A stretch of 64,000 bases of DNA from positions 2,705,748 to 2,769,747 of the forward strand of contig SSNP01000050.1 of NCBI GenBank assembly GCA_006937955.1, in the 5' to 3' direction. The notes under the pieces are model-generated. The model saw only the letters and a program-made list of their open reading frames with translations, did no database searches and was not told the origin of the DNA. Origin of the DNA: Pachypanchax playfairii. Taxonomy: Eukaryota > Chordata > Actinopteri > Cyprinodontiformes > Aplocheilidae. Positions 12,781 through 26,699 of this stretch are shown here, piece after piece. A program made the translations under genes and the position numbers. Positions within the stretch are counted from its first letter, which is position 1; the number at the start of each line of letters is the position of its first letter.

Positions 12781-15700
12781 CTTTGGAAATATCACAGTGT
12801 CAGATCATTAAAACTTTGTTCATTCTAACTCTTTTTTTACTAAAATAATTCAACTTAAAGAAGCAAATTGGTCATGTGTCATCTCATCACTCATTTAGTC
12901 ATGAGCTTGTAAATGTCTCTTTGTCTGCTTTAAATCAAAACAAAAAAGTGATGTGATCAATTAATGACTTGTTATCTCCTTTCAAATATCTGCCATTAAA
13001 GTATAAACTCTGTGAAGTTACTTCAATTGGCAACACATTATCAGAAAAAAATGCTAAATTAAAATGCTGGGTGCGCCTCCTACTGAAGAAGGTATACTTT
13101 GTACAAATCACCTGACTAACATTACAACAACATTACAAATGTTCAGCTGGTTCTGTCAAATGATTATATAATCACTAAAACATCACTCAGAGAGCACAGA
13201 CCTCCACCAAGGGGACATATTGTAGAAAGTACTGTGTCCATATCCTTAAAAAAATTCCTGAATCCAGACGGTAATCCGGATCACCTCCAAAATCTAATCA
13301 ATTCTTTCTTGGGTCATTTCCGACCTTTCCTGAAAATTTCATCAAAATCCATCCATTACTTTTTAAGTTATCCTGCTAACAGACAGACAGACAGATAAAC
13401 AGATAGACAGACAGACCCTGATGAAAACATTACCTTCTTGGTGGAGGTAATAAGAGACAACGTCCTGTTAAACGTGCATATAAAAAACCTCATGATATCT
13501 AAAAGGAAAGACACCTCCGTGGAGTACAGTGACACAGTGGCTGAGCAGCTCTGCTAGTACGTGAGTCATTCATCAATCACAGTATGCTGATGACTGTCAC
13601 GTTTATGTTGAAAAACAAAATTCGCCTCTCCAAGAGTCCTGCTTTAAATACACTGGCTAAACTGGTTACACAATCAGTGTAAAATACATATACCTATTTT
13701 CATCAAAGCTTCAAAACATGCAGAGTAAAGGCTTTTGTTCAACTAGTAGCTCATGCTAAAACCTTAACCTTTAGAGTAATGCTCTGTTTTTTAATGTTTA
13801 ATGTGTTGGTGGTGTTTTTTGTTCCCAAATGACACATTTTAGGACTTCATATAAAGTGCAGTACCAAAGAAACTGGCATGTCAGTCATGTTAGTCATTGT
13901 CATTGCTGAATCTTGAGTAAGTGCAGTGACTTAGCATTTCTGATACAAAAAACAGCGTCAGTGACTGAGAAGCTTTCCAAACCAGCATTAAAGAGTAACA
14001 TATAAAGTGCACATACAGTATGAAATCTGGATTCTTACCCAACTCTCCTTGTGAGACATAGGGGACTCGATCTCTTAAGCACTCTTCATCAGATACCTCC
14101 AGCGGTGGACTTCGCCCTCCATGCTCCTCATCGTCTGAGCTGCGTTGGGACACATGTGGTGTGTACACGGTCCGAGAGAAGAATGCTACCTGCACCATGT
14201 GAGCAAAGAATAACTAGTGTCATGTCAACTTGAAAACACAACAGCCTAAACAAGTGAAATGAGAGTCAATGCGTCACTTTGCAAAATGTCAAGATGGAAC
14301 ATTTTGGCTGAAAAATGTTGAAACCACATTTAAAACCACCTGCTCCTAAAGGTTTAGAATTACTTTATTCAGAAACTATAGCTTAGAAGATCTTCATCAT
14401 CCAACTGCTTCAGTAACAAGACCCAGTTTTCTATTAATGACCAAAACCTTTTAATGCCTTTTATTGTACTTTTTATAATAAAACTTTTTTAGCTATATAA
14501 AATAGCATCCAGTTGTTTTTAAAATGGAGCCATGCTGTTGCAAAATATGCAAACTGTGGTGTCTTTCTTGAAAATGAAAGACCTTCCCTAAAAATGTCAT
14601 TGTATTACAGCATGTGTTGCTACAGAGTCTGTTAACATAAGCATCAAACAGATGGGTTGGGGCATTTTAGGTGGGTTCCTATGCAAAGTTTATGAACCAT
14701 TTGTATCTAAGCTGTTGTAGAAATCTTTTTGAACAACCTAAATTAGGATCAACATAAATGATAATTATGATGGACTTACAAGCTAATGGATATAGTCAGC
14801 ATGGGGCTAGAGTGTTTCTGAGATAATGAGATATCAATTTCATTGCCTAGCTGTTAGCTTTTCAAGCTAGTCAGAACTAGTCTCTGTTTCTCTGAACTGA
14901 GGTTGTTCATAGAGCTTTCTATAATACAAACATACAACATTTACTCTTTGAGCTTTTAGACCACAGCAGAAAGTTTTTTTTACCTCAATAAAAGAGCTCA
15001 GGCAATTTTATTTTGTTTATGGTTTCCCATATTTTGTTGCTTTTGACTTTTTTTTCTTCGATTCAATGAAAATGTCCACTGATCTTCAAATAAACAATAA
15101 CATTTTCTAGTTTTTACATGTTATATATTGTATTTTAAATATATTTATTAGGTTTCAAATGTAGGTCATTGATCTTTTACACCAAATTATTATATATTTT
15201 ATTTTCCATATATGACTGTTTAATTAGTTTTAGGAGTTAAGAAACATTTAAAGTGCAGTCAGGCTGGTGAGACCAATCCCTTTTTAACAGAAGCTGTGTT
15301 TTTTTTACACCGCACCCTCTAAAAGCAGACACAAATAATATTCTGCTGTGTTGGTTTCTGCTAAATCACTCTCACTGTGAGTGAAAAGATGGTGGCAAAT
15401 TTTTCTCTGCATGAGCTGTGAAACATGGATGTGGCTTCTAGCTGTGTGCCAAAACTCAATCTGTCAATAACATGCTGTTGAAAAAAAACAGTCAGAGGTA
15501 GAAAAGTGACAGGTGAGTTCCACATGTGAGCGCTGGTTTTTATAAAAGAGTTTTGATAAGTTATTTTTACTGACGTATTCACACATTCTCTCATTTTAAC
15601 CTCCAGACTGCACACAGACCGACCTTTAAAAAGAAAAAAAAAATCACCTTAAATGAAAAGTAACTTATGACCCAAAAGCACATGTGCTCTGTCACGTCTT

Positions 15701-18299
15701 TACAAATAGAAACTGAAGACATAAGTCAAGTTTTATAGGCTAAATGTCTGAACAGGAAGTTCACTGTTATTAAAAAATTATTGTTTTAAACCCACATATT
15801 TTACCTCAGTCTCTAAAAGAAAAAGTGCATCTTTATTCATTATGTGCATAAATTTACACGTACATTTTAGATTTGTTTAAATAATCTTAACTGAAGTCTT
15901 TATTTATTAAATGCACATGCAATTTATGTTTTGTCTTTACCACGAGTTTGCAGTACTGAACCCACTCAGACGTGGGAGTTGGGAGGTTTCAAACTGAAAA
16001 TATTTTCATGCACCCTGAACTTAAATGTTGTCCAAAACCAGAGACCTCTGTTCTAGTTCACTGGTTCACAAATAGCGGGTGAAGCATGCAGATGTGACTT
16101 TGAATGAGCTTAGCTGAGTCGACAGACTATTCAAAGAAAATGCTGTTTTTAAATTAATAAGAAAAAAGGGGGGGGGGGGGGGGGAACAAGTAAAAATCCT
16201 AAAATTAAATTGTTTCTTGTAACTCAAAAGATTCACTTCCTGATTTTTGTTAAAGGTCTTTGAGAGGCTTCCAGCTCCTGGAATCTTCTCTGTGACTGAA
16301 ATCTCAACTTTGAGCTGAACTTAAAGCTGATCGTTTAGAGGAAATTGGGGAGAAGATTGAGTTAAATGTTTCAGCTGATTGGCAGAATAACTCACTGGTT
16401 GCTGCAGCACATGTGAATGTGCTCCAAGGTTTGGATCGAGCAGGTTTTCGGCGTCGTATCGTATGGCTTCGTGTCGTATAAGGCCAGTCGGGTGGAGAGC
16501 CTGAACGCTCTGTAGCTCTGTGAAGTTGGTCTCCTGGAGGTTCTCAAACTCGACCGGGTGCACATGAGGGTGAGGGTGATAATCCCAGTGATCTAAAGAA
16601 AGAAGGTGAGAAAAGTGATACTGTTGTGGGACGTTTGCTGCATCACACCATCTATAAACTAGGTTCGAGATATTATCTTGATTTATTGAAGCCACAAATA
16701 TTGATTTAGACAAACACACTCCAGACGAAGCCCCCAAAATGTCAAAACATTAATGCAATATGTCAAATTAATCAAAAGCAACTGAACTTAACTCTAACCT
16801 GCATGTTTATACTTACCAACTTGTCCTGTGCATCTTTTATGTTGTGCTGAATGACAATAAAGAGATTTTTATCTAATCTTATCATAAAGTTTCAGTTGCT
16901 TCAGTAGTGAATTTATACTTCTTTTGTCAGCATTTCAGAAAATAAATGAAAAAAATCAACAAGCAAAGTTTTTCAAGCTAGTTAGCTTTGAAACTTACAA
17001 TAAATGTGAAACCAAATTCACTGTACAGGACACAAGAAACAAAGACCAGTAATATTTTACCAATATTTATCACGACGTCTTTCTAAATATAAACTGCTGA
17101 GAAAGTTGTTTTTAAATATTTTTTTTTTATTGACAGCCCCCCCTTCACTCCTTATTGCAGTTGTTTAGGAGCAATATTCAAAACAGGTTTCAAGAGAAAG
17201 TAAAGCACCCCTCATGTATTTACAAAACCCCATGGGGCGAAAGTTGTTCTATGTCTGTAGTTGTAGCTGCTGAAAGAAAAGGCATCTGTTTCCTGTGTTC
17301 CATACACCCTAATGTGGTGCGCTCCAGCTGCACACACTGCTTTCTTTTTATGTACAATAAACCAAAAATGTCTGTCTTAACACATCTGGCCATGGATACA
17401 AAATAAAGACCTCTCTAAATAAGTAAAAGTACACTTTAGAAAGACACACTCGTTTGTGTGTTGAAGACACGTTCACTGAAACACATTCATCCACTGAGGC
17501 GTTTCAACAGGACGACAATCACGTCGTTTCAGCTGTAAATGTTTTAATTTCAGAAATAATTCGATGTAACAGGAAGTTCAATTAAAACTTGTGATGTTGA
17601 AGTAAAACTCACCTGGCTGGATATCAGCATCTAGTACATATGGACTATAATACTCTGCGATTTGATGTCTGTAGATGTCAGACTCGTACATTTCTTCTGT
17701 ATGCTGCAAGTTGAAGCAAAATACGCAAATAAAAATTCAAAAACAAAATTTTCTGAGATAAAATCATTATTTATTTATTTGTTTTTGGTTCAAGCGGTTC
17801 AAAGTTAAGCAACGAACATAGTTTTTTCACATGTGGAAAGCTCGTTAAGTGAACAAGTGAATGTACTGACTTTTATAAAAAATTGACATCACTTTAAACA
17901 CGTCTACATTTAAATAAAAGCAGATAACATGTGAGCTGTAATTTTGGTAATTTCTTTCTTTTTTTTTTTTTTTTCTCGTCAGTTCTGAAACTTTTGAGTT
18001 TCGTTTTCATGTCTCCTGTAGTATAAAAGACTTACAGTTTGTGTCCCGCACTCAACTTGAAACAGAGACCACATTAAGTCATCTAATTTGAAAAAAATAA
18101 TAAAAACATCACTGATTCCTAACACGCTGAAAAGTGTTTTTTTTTTTTTTTTTTCTTTCAACGCTGTAAAAAGTAAACGACTCTAAAAAAAAACTTGAAG
18201 CCTCATTTTCTAAGTCTTCTGAGGAATTTGGTGTAAAATAAAATAAAATATACTTACAGGAGGGATGAGGTAGCTCTCCATTCTGTACGGATGCAACAT
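12467..18299 (-). CDS. spi1: Transcription factor PU.1
   Basis: ETS-family transcription factor, master regulator of myeloid and B-lineage differentiation, acting in the nucleus at GGAA-core sites. Coding exons in transcript order: 18258-18299, 17613-17703, 16396-16592, 14039-14189, 12467-12780. Phases join exactly and give 264 aa plus TAG, against about 270 in mammals. The N-terminus MLHPYRMESYLIPP matches the family start. The acidic transactivation part (YESDIYRHQIAEYYSPY, HWDYHPHPHVHPVEFEN) is followed by a PEST-like segment (SSDDEE, PPLEVSDEE). The last exon holds the complete ETS domain, from KKKIRLYQFLLDLLRNGD through the recognition helix ARALRNYGKTGEV to KKKLTYQF. The C-terminal tail is short (LGKTHPERKAYI) and differs from the mammalian one. 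The gene lies between mybpc3 (same strand) and slc39a13 (divergent), the human order. Confidence 0.97.
13200..13448. mobile_element. Short interspersed element with inverted ends, in spi1 intron 4
   Basis: The left end ACCTCCACCAAG (about 13200-13211) is the reverse complement of the right end CTTGGTGGAGGT (about 13437-13448). The interior contains a diverged (CAGA)n run at 13381-13416. The sequence resembles a very common fish repeat whose copies end in a similar GGAGG motif; I cannot name the family safely. No coding content. Confidence 0.6.
16168..16184. repeat. Poly-G run (17 nt)
   Basis: A homopolymer of 17 G preceded by A-rich sequence, just past exon 3 of spi1 within intron 3. It is one of several plus-strand G runs in this window (see findings). 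Confidence 0.95.
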
Positions 18300-18402
18300 G
18301 GAGACCTCTTCTCCAACAAACCGACTCTCAGACTCTTTGATGGCCAAACACACTCACCACCTTTCAAAACTTTTGTGGCACCATTGCACAATGTTTCAAA
18401 AT

Positions 18403-18408
18403 TTCCTC
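18403..18408 (-). promoter_or_regulatory. Candidate PU-box (GAGGAA) upstream of spi1
   Basis: On the minus strand an AGAGGAAAT motif lies about 105 bases upstream of the spi1 start codon. Mammalian SPI1 has a proximal promoter PU-box used for autoregulation, so position and motif agree. A six-base motif alone is weak evidence. Confidence 0.35.
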
Positions 18409-18439
18409 TAACTCAACGAAAAACACACCCCCCCCCAAA

Positions 18440-21400
18440 AGAAAAAAAAATTCTCCCTCTTTCTTGTCTTATAGCTTGAGCTTGTGACCTGATGGCTTCG
18501 ATCTTAGGCCTTTTAGCTCTGTTAAACAAAATAAAACAACGCGAGGCAGGCTGTTTGTTGGTGAGATGAAAAGGGAACTTTTTACTTCTGTAAACTGTTC
18601 TGTGGGAGGGAGCAGTGGAGTGTGCCTGCTACAAGTTCCTGGCTATTGATGATTTGTCAGACGAGAGCACCGAACTTCACATTTATCAGGCTTTATATGC
18701 TGCGCCCTCCCTCAGCAGCCAATCAACACAAAGGGCTCTCCTCACCGACCCTCACCCCTGCTGCATGTGGCCTACAGGTGATAAACACCAGTTAACACTA
18801 TTAGTTTTAGGCATTGCATGTGTCTTTTAAAGTGTTTTATATTGTAACAAAGTCAAACTGGTTCTTAAAGGGTTAACTGCAATACAGGCTGAGTTAATTC
18901 ACTTTTTAATGTTTTTTTTTGTAAAGCTACCTTTATTTGCCTACTTTTGATGATATATATATTTTTTAATTAAATGGTGTTTAAGAACCTTGAAAAGAAA
19001 CATTGCTATGTATAACTTAACCCCAGATCTTGAAAATGATCCTGTGATTTCATCCTGTGTTGTCGTGGTTGCTACTGTCCCGAACCACCAAGCAATAAAC
19101 GTTAATGGAAACTGTCATTTTATTTGAAAATGAGCTCACATGCACAGCTACAGCAAGAATCTCACATGCTGTTTTAATTTTAGTTGTCTGCATGTGTGAA
19201 GTGTGACTATCGCTGTAAACCATCATGTGTCAAAGTTCTGACTGCAGGCCGGAAACTGTTCTCAAAACGCTCAGAGTTGCAAAAAAGTCCAAAACAATTT
19301 TTTTTTAATGTAAACACAAGGAATAATATTGACAACGTGCACACAAAGACACTCGAAGCAACATTTAGATTGGTATGAACATATTAAAAAAATCCAGATA
19401 CAATAGACCTGCATCATCCCTAACGCAGATCCAATCCTGATCCTCACTGCATCTTTAGGGTTCTGCAAACCTATCAAACCACTTGAATTCAGTCAAACAA
19501 GTAATCTACTCCCTTTCCTGCACATGTATGCACGAGGCACAGCTGGAAGATAAGATGGAGGTATAGTATCTGTGCTGTAATCACACTTGTCTAAATGGAA
19601 ATTGTGATTACAGTATCACAACGGTCCACAGAGAAAAACCCTGTTTGGAAAGCAGAGGAACTGAGCTCCTCTGCCGCCAAACTAGCAAAGTGAGAAAAAA
19701 AAGTTCAATTTGTTTTCATACAATAGCTTGCTGGCGTAAAACACAGGCTTTAAACAATCCAGTTAAAACATCAAGGTGACATTATAGTTAGACGTGTTGT
19801 GGACAAGCCCGAGAGCACGAGGCATGAGGTGTAACAATTAAAAATAAAAGCATGTTTCCTCGAAGCTGAAAAAAAAAACGTTTAATAGATCTGTAACCAT
19901 GCAGCACAAATCTGAATATACAGTATATTATTAGTGTTGCTTGCTCAAGAGGAAGAATGCAGCGTTGTGATAAGGCAAAGCTATGAATAGATTACTTGTT
20001 CTGAGATTAAAATATGCAGGTTATCTTGATCGTCTAACAGGGGTCAGCAACCGGCCTGCAGAGTTCTCATCTAATATAGACAGAAATTTTCTTTTAAAAA
20101 ACAAGATGATAGTGATTATCATTGGGATTGTTCCTCAATAGTGTGGAACGACTCATCTTGATACATGACTGTTTTTAAATGTCGCACAACTGCTGTTCTC
20201 CCTCTTAACTGTTGGGAGTTCTGTTGTTAGAGTCTCAGTTCAGGGAGCTGTTAAAACCACACAGACTGTGGCCAACTCCTCTACTGGTCCTTCTTAATCA
20301 CAGCTGCCTGAGAGTAACTGATGACATAGACAGTAGCATTTTCCGAGAGTATTAATATACAGAGAGCGACCGGCACTATTTCCATCGCAACTATTTTCAG
20401 TGGAGCCCAAAAGTTGAATTTTTTTTTTCCTGTAGTTTTTTTTTTGCACATTTGCAAAAAAAAAAAGACTTAAAAGTGTCAAGAGTAGCAGTTGAATGTA
20501 ATAACTGAATGATACAAGGATTAACATTGATTCAGATGCAGATATAAAACGGTAGGTTAGCATAAATATGCTTAAAGTGCTAAAAATGTATTTATTTTCA
20601 CATTCGCATGATTCCAAAAACCTAAAGCAGTGATATACTGTATATATATATTTTTTTTTTTGGTAAAATGTTTTAGGAATAGTGTGTTTTAAACAACGCC
20701 ATCTTACAATCCGGCCCATTTCTGTCACATCATTAAAGCGAACACAGTTGTTGCAATAGTGAATGCAATGTGCATGCTGCTAAAGGCTCTGACTGTTTGA
20801 GGACAGACTGACCACGTTTCTTCTCTCTGCTGTCTTCACTCTTTACTCTCCATGTTTGTATTTATTATTATTGCTGCCATTAACTTTAACTCTGTTTATC
20901 TTTCCATAGAAATGACGACTGGGTCAAATCCATGTGTGTCTTTCCAGTCCTCTCAGACCAGTCGGTTGAGGCAGCAGGCCGCTCGTCCTGGTTCTGGTTC
21001 TGCTGGAGGTTCTTCCTGTTAAAAGGGAGCTGTTCATGCTGCTCCGGATGGGGGATTAATCCACATAAACATAATCTTCAAGTTTCCTTCTATAAGAAAC
21101 TTTTTACTAATTGGCCTTTTAAAAAGCAACTGAAAATGATAACATATTACAATCTGATTAAATTGTTTGCCTATATTTACTTTTGAATCTGGACCTGATG
21201 TTTCTGTTTGGTCCCTTAAGATGACTCCTGTCATGTTGCTGTATGGGTAAAACTGATTTGTAATAATTTGCATCGTAAAGTAGCTCGTTAACATAACATA
21301 AATCCATTCACTGTATCTTTAACTCGATATCTGCTCATGAATTTTGTGTTTTTTCCAAACTTATCCACTATACATGAAGACAGAGATAATTATTTTTACT

Positions 21401-24400
21401 TTTACACCAAAGCAAAATGTTTTTAGATCATTAAGTGTTACATTTATTCCTCAATCACCTTTCACCTCACTGAGAATATTCCATTTTATATATTGTTGTT
21501 TTTATTTAGTACTACAAAACCTCTCCAGCACTTTGATTCAACATCAGTAAAATGAGTCGCTTGCGTCAAATTGAAAAAAAAAGCAGATATTTACCAAAGT
21601 ACACAACATTTGTAATATTTTGTATGAATTAAAGACTTTGAATTTTTTTTGAACCCTTTAAACAAACAAACAAATAAAGAAATAAATAACACTTGTATCT
21701 TAAAAGTTAGTATGAGCAAGAAAACTGACATTTTACGTTGAGTTTGGGCGTTTTAGCACGATTAAAACACTGAATTTTTGACGCTATTTTTTTGAAAGTT
21801 CTGAAACTGGTTTATTGCTTAACTCTGTTTCTGTGATAAGTTTTTTGCCACGAATTCTGGTTGTAGGGATTGTGTCACTGTTTGTTTTCCTTGTGGCCTG
21901 AGAGATAAAGCACACGCAACTCAACATCACTAACTCAACATCAGTGACATACGGTTAAATGAGGAACCTGGAACTTGTCTTTCACATTCAGTTCCTTGAA
22001 AGTTGCTCTTAAATGGATCCTTTCCGTGTTGTACTGTCAGGGTGATCCAGACTTCACTGTTTGAGACGTCTTCTGTGAGACCAAACAGTTCAGAATAGTG
22101 TCAATATACAATCTATAGCTTGTTCTACTGAAAACAGGTTTGAGGAGACATTGAATTCAAGCCTTGCACTTTAGTTGAAACTTTACGTTTCTGATGTAAT
22201 TTTGAATAAAACCTGAATGAATATAGTTTAAATTGCTGCATGCATTTAAAAACACAAAAACAACAGTAAATAAATGCTGGCAGATAATAATTTTGGCTTT
22301 ATTACCCCAAAGATATTCACACACAACTCAGTAATGTGACAACTTACAAAATAAATATGAGATATAAAAGAATAAAAGTCCTGTATTTTCAATCTATTGT
22401 TTTTTTCAACCTCCTGCAGGAAGATTGCAACATTGAAAAACAACATTAACCATCACGGTTACGGATCACATGTCTTGTTTTCTCTAAAGTTACTTCCATT
22501 TGTCATGTGCACATGATTTTTAAATCATTTTGCAATTAAACACAACAGCCACTTGCCAACGTTCACGTTACGAAGTCATGTTAAAAGTCTCTAAGTTCAT
22601 TTTTAAAAGGAAATAACAACAACAACAAGAACTTTTCTGATTGTTGGTGCATGAATGTTGTGTTGTTGTCATACTTCAGCCATGTTGCAGGCGCTGAACC
22701 CTGAACTGTTTCCACTAATCACCATTAATCAGCACATTTTGTTTTACAGAAAACTCACACTGTGTATCATGTATGACTTTACTGTAGGGACGTGGCTTGA
22801 GATGTGAAGAATGTGACTAAAAATGAAGTTTGTGTTTAACGGACTTGACTTGAGCTTCAACACGAACGTTTCTCTGTGAAAATGAAAAGTAAAACTTTGC
22901 AGCAGCTTTAACCTACAAAACTATGACTTCAATTTATTAGCTGTGTTTTAAAGAGCAGGACAAACAGTCTTATGAGCAGATGAAACTACTATCAGATGCA
23001 ACAAATGTTGCTCTGGTATTTGTGAAAATTCTGCCAGTTTCTCACTTGCAACTGGGATCCGAACGCCTCAAGTGCAGGATTTAAATCACAGTTCACATTT
23101 AGAGACAAAATGTTTGTTTAAGCTGAGCTTAAAGTTGGTTGCATGAAGTATGTTACTTTGAGATCATTTTATTAAAAAAAACATATTTGCACATGAGTGC
23201 CATCTTTAAAGCTGCAGTATTTTATAAATTTATTATACAGATCCTGGTTTCAGGATTTATTTCATTTCCTTATTTAAATTTAAATGCTAAGTTGAGCAAA
23301 TAAAGTGATGAACTCATCACTGAATCTGACATCTAACACTGGCAATAAAGTGAACAAGTATGTTTTCTATTACTTCATTTAACAATATGATAACTATTGG
23401 CCAGATATATAAAAAACACACTGATGTTCTTCCCACAAATCTGGGGAAAATCCATTAAATATGGCTGTTAGTTAAAAACATAAACCTACAAATAAAATAT
23501 ACCAGAACTTTTGTAAACTGGACAATAACACCACTAATCAACCTGCATTTATCTACTACTACAAGTCAAAATGCCTCCAATAAAACCACTTAATACATAA
23601 AAAAGTATTTTTTTTACAGGGAAAACTTTTGTGAGATTAAGTGTATAAAATAGGACCAGCTGCAGTTGTTGTGTATGACACTGTTAAATTCCACGGGGTG
23701 TAACTGTGTGCTTCACAGTTTTCAGTCCAAATTCTGTCACTTGATTTGTATCAGCATGGCAAAAAACTGCACATGCATCGAGTCCTATTAGTCACATGGT
23801 TCTGCTCCCTTGAGTCCCATATGGAGGTATCAGTATTTTTATCAACGTCTCTATGAGCTTATTTTCAAATATGAATACCTGGTGCAGTTGTTTCTGTTGT
23901 AATGCTAAAAAATCCCGGCTGTTGCCCAATAACTTTATTAAACTCTCAACTGAAGCCGCAGTCATTCCTCAGCAGATTTGCAGACGTTTACTGTGGTATT
24001 ATACTTCATTTCTGCTGACAGGCATGTCATTTTTTTCTTTGTGATACTGGTTTAAAGATGTTTTAAAGTCTCTTTCAAATCAAACTTAGAACATTCACAA
24101 CCCAGGGTCACGAGAATGTGCCCACAGTGCGTTTGCAGAGGGGGAATGACACGCATGACCACTGACTGTGGAAAACAGGATACAGAGTACGTCGCAACAG
24201 GAAGTGTTGCACTCCTCCTCTGCTGAACATCAGTTTAGCCAGAATGACTGCAGTTTGATGTCCACACTTTGTAACTCCTGTGGCACTATTCAAATTTCGT
24301 AATCGTCTTCGCTCATCATTTCTTCTGAGCTAGTTGAGTAACTAAGTTTTAACTAGAAGACAAGAAAAAGAAAATTCATGATAACCTTCAAATTCTCTGA

Positions 24401-25178
24401 TCGTTAGCGCTTGAGTAAAGAAACACATTCAATAATACGTGAATAATACAGACAGAAACACAGTAACGTTTATATTATAAAATATTTTTAAAATAATCAG
24501 ACAAAAAAAGGTCCTCACAACAGCAAAATCTATTACACATGTTAATTATTCACTGATTAACCTGTGTCCTTCCATGTCAACTGTTCAATGATGTGTTGAT
24601 TTTATAATAAAGTATTAACCAAGACAATCCATGTTTGTTATCAGTCAATAAATAAAGTGTAAGAAAAAATTGCAAACAATGTATTTTAGATCATAAAACA
24701 AATGTTTCACCTATTAAACACGAGATACTTCAGAACAATAATCACATAGCATGTCTTAACAGAGTGTGTCAGTAAAGTCAGGAAACGCCCACAGCTCAGA
24801 GCGCTGATCTGCTCGGGTCTTACCGTCAGCCGCTGAATGGGACCCAGAGGCAAGCTGGGAAGGTGTCTGCTGCTCCTGGAAGCAAAATGCCAAAAGATGA
24901 ATGAAAAATGCAGCTTTCTGTATATCTCTGAATTAGCAGGGGAACTAAAAACTTCCTTAATTCTACCAATTTAGGTTGGTCCTGTAAGGCTTCTTCTTCT
25001 TCTTCTTCTCCTTGTTCTTGTTCCTTATTAAAACAAGAAGATGGCAAAGTCAAGCATGCAAGTCCACTTAAAGTCCAAATGTTAATGACTGCAGGTTATT
25101 TGGTCTCTTCAGATGCTCAATTTGTTCTTGCTCAGATATAAAGGCAAAAAAAACTATTTTTTATTTGAATATTTTTTG
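18440..25178. other. Upstream spacer of spi1, no gene recognised
   Basis: About 6.7 kb between the spi1 promoter and the first recognisable repeat. It is AT-rich with many stop codons; open frames here lack family resemblance, splice support or sensible composition. Distal spi1 enhancers would be expected in this region by analogy with mammals, but none can be identified by eye. Confidence 0.6.
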
Positions 25179-25189
25179 TTCAAGCAGTG

Positions 25190-25259
25190 CAGCTGGAGAT
25201 CGGCACCAGCTTCCTGCGACCCTAAACAGGAAGAAGCAGGTTTAGAGAATGGATGGATA
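25190..25259 (+). mobile_element. 70-bp LINE 3' tail with 11-bp target-site duplication
   Basis: The segment starts CAGCTGGAGATCGGCACCAG and ends in the typical fish LINE tail AGAGAATGGATGGATA. It is flanked by perfect copies of TTCAAGCAGTG at 25179-25189 and 25260-25270. This is the signature of a strongly 5'-truncated insertion made by target-primed reverse transcription. The tail type suggests an L2-like LINE or a SINE using its tail. Confidence 0.8.
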
Positions 25260-26699
25260 TTCAAGCAGTGAATCCAAGTGCAAACTTATGTGACATTCTG
25301 AAAATCAATAAAAGATCTATGAAAAGAGATTGAACATAAGCACAATGGAGATTAAGGCAGATGTAAACGCTATGGTTTGAATTCAAGGACATTTGTCTCA
25401 TGAGCTGAAAACACCTGGTGTGTCTCTTTCATGGATAAAAGGCCGAGCTGATGCAAAGTGATGTTTTGATCGTTCTGGTGCCCGAACAGGAATAACATCA
25501 TTTTTTTCTAATTAAATCATTAGAAGTGGTAATTTAAATCTTTTACTGTATTTTAAATGATCAGTTGTGTTCAGGCAAGATTATAGCAAATAATAAAGTA
25601 TCTAATTAAATACAAAAAATGTATAAATGAATAAATGGATCTGCAGAAATGAATAAGCAGGTTTTAAACTGCACTCGTGCAGGATGAAGAAATGTCTTTT
25701 TTTACATCCCGTTAACTTGAAGTATAAAGAATTTCACAACAGTATTTTTTTTTTTCTTGCATGAAAATGACTGAAAAAAAAATGTGTTGCATTATCTGTT
25801 GAACAGAACAGTGCAAAAATCTTCAGCTAACCCTCCTTCCTTCAAATTTTATATAAAAGCCTATGTTTTTGCCAACCTTTCTGCGGTTCACCTGTTCAGA
25901 TGAGGCGACTATTTCTTAATTGTAAATTATTTATATCATTACTGTGTTAAATGGCTGAACGGGAAATAAAATTAAAGAAAATAAACTATGCTTCTAAAAT
26001 TACTGGTACAAGACAGAGGCTTAAAATGAGTTTTAAAAAAAAGCCACTGATCCATTATTAAAGAATGTATATCCTGAAAGTCAGTGGAACTGTTGGTTGA
26101 GATCACGTTAAACAGAAATCTGGTTCTTGTTTAAGTTTGTATGCAAAACTCACTCTTTGATTGGGATTTTTATTGACACACAGATTGTAAACAAATGCAT
26201 TTTCTGACATTTTTTTCCTCTGAAATCTGCCAGAAAACATCAAATCTGCAGAGCGTATTTCAGCTCTGTGAGCGGTGGACGGTCAACATGAAGACCCGTG
26301 TTTTCTGGTTGATAATCCCCAGAGGTTTCAGTGGCCGTCATGTGTTTCACAATGACATGGAACGGTCTCTCGACATGCATGCGAGGGGACATCCAGCCCT
26401 CTCACTTCTTTTTCCTGATTCCTCATTTTCTTTGGACTGAGCATCAGATGGGGCTGTGGGTATTATTAGACAAGGTTGAATCATAAGGCACACGGACACT
26501 CATACACACGCGCACAAACACACACAAATCATTCACAACGGAACAAAATATTATTTTTGTTTCTTTCCACTCGACACTTTAGAGTAAAATCTCTTCGACA
26601 GCCAGTCCAAACTAAGAGGTTTATTACTCTTTGTTTTTGAAACTACACACAAACCAATTGATTTGACTATATCAAATACTTTTATGGTAATTGGTGGTA

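Noticed and set aside
20294..20728. 144-codon minus-strand frame
   Set aside because: Composition is that of AT-rich noncoding DNA (many Phe, Tyr, Ile, Lys from T and A runs), with no recognisable domain or splice support.
24826..25053. Minus-strand frame with an acidic run (EEEEEE)
   Set aside because: The acidic run comes from a (TTC)n tract near 24990-25010; flanking residues look random.
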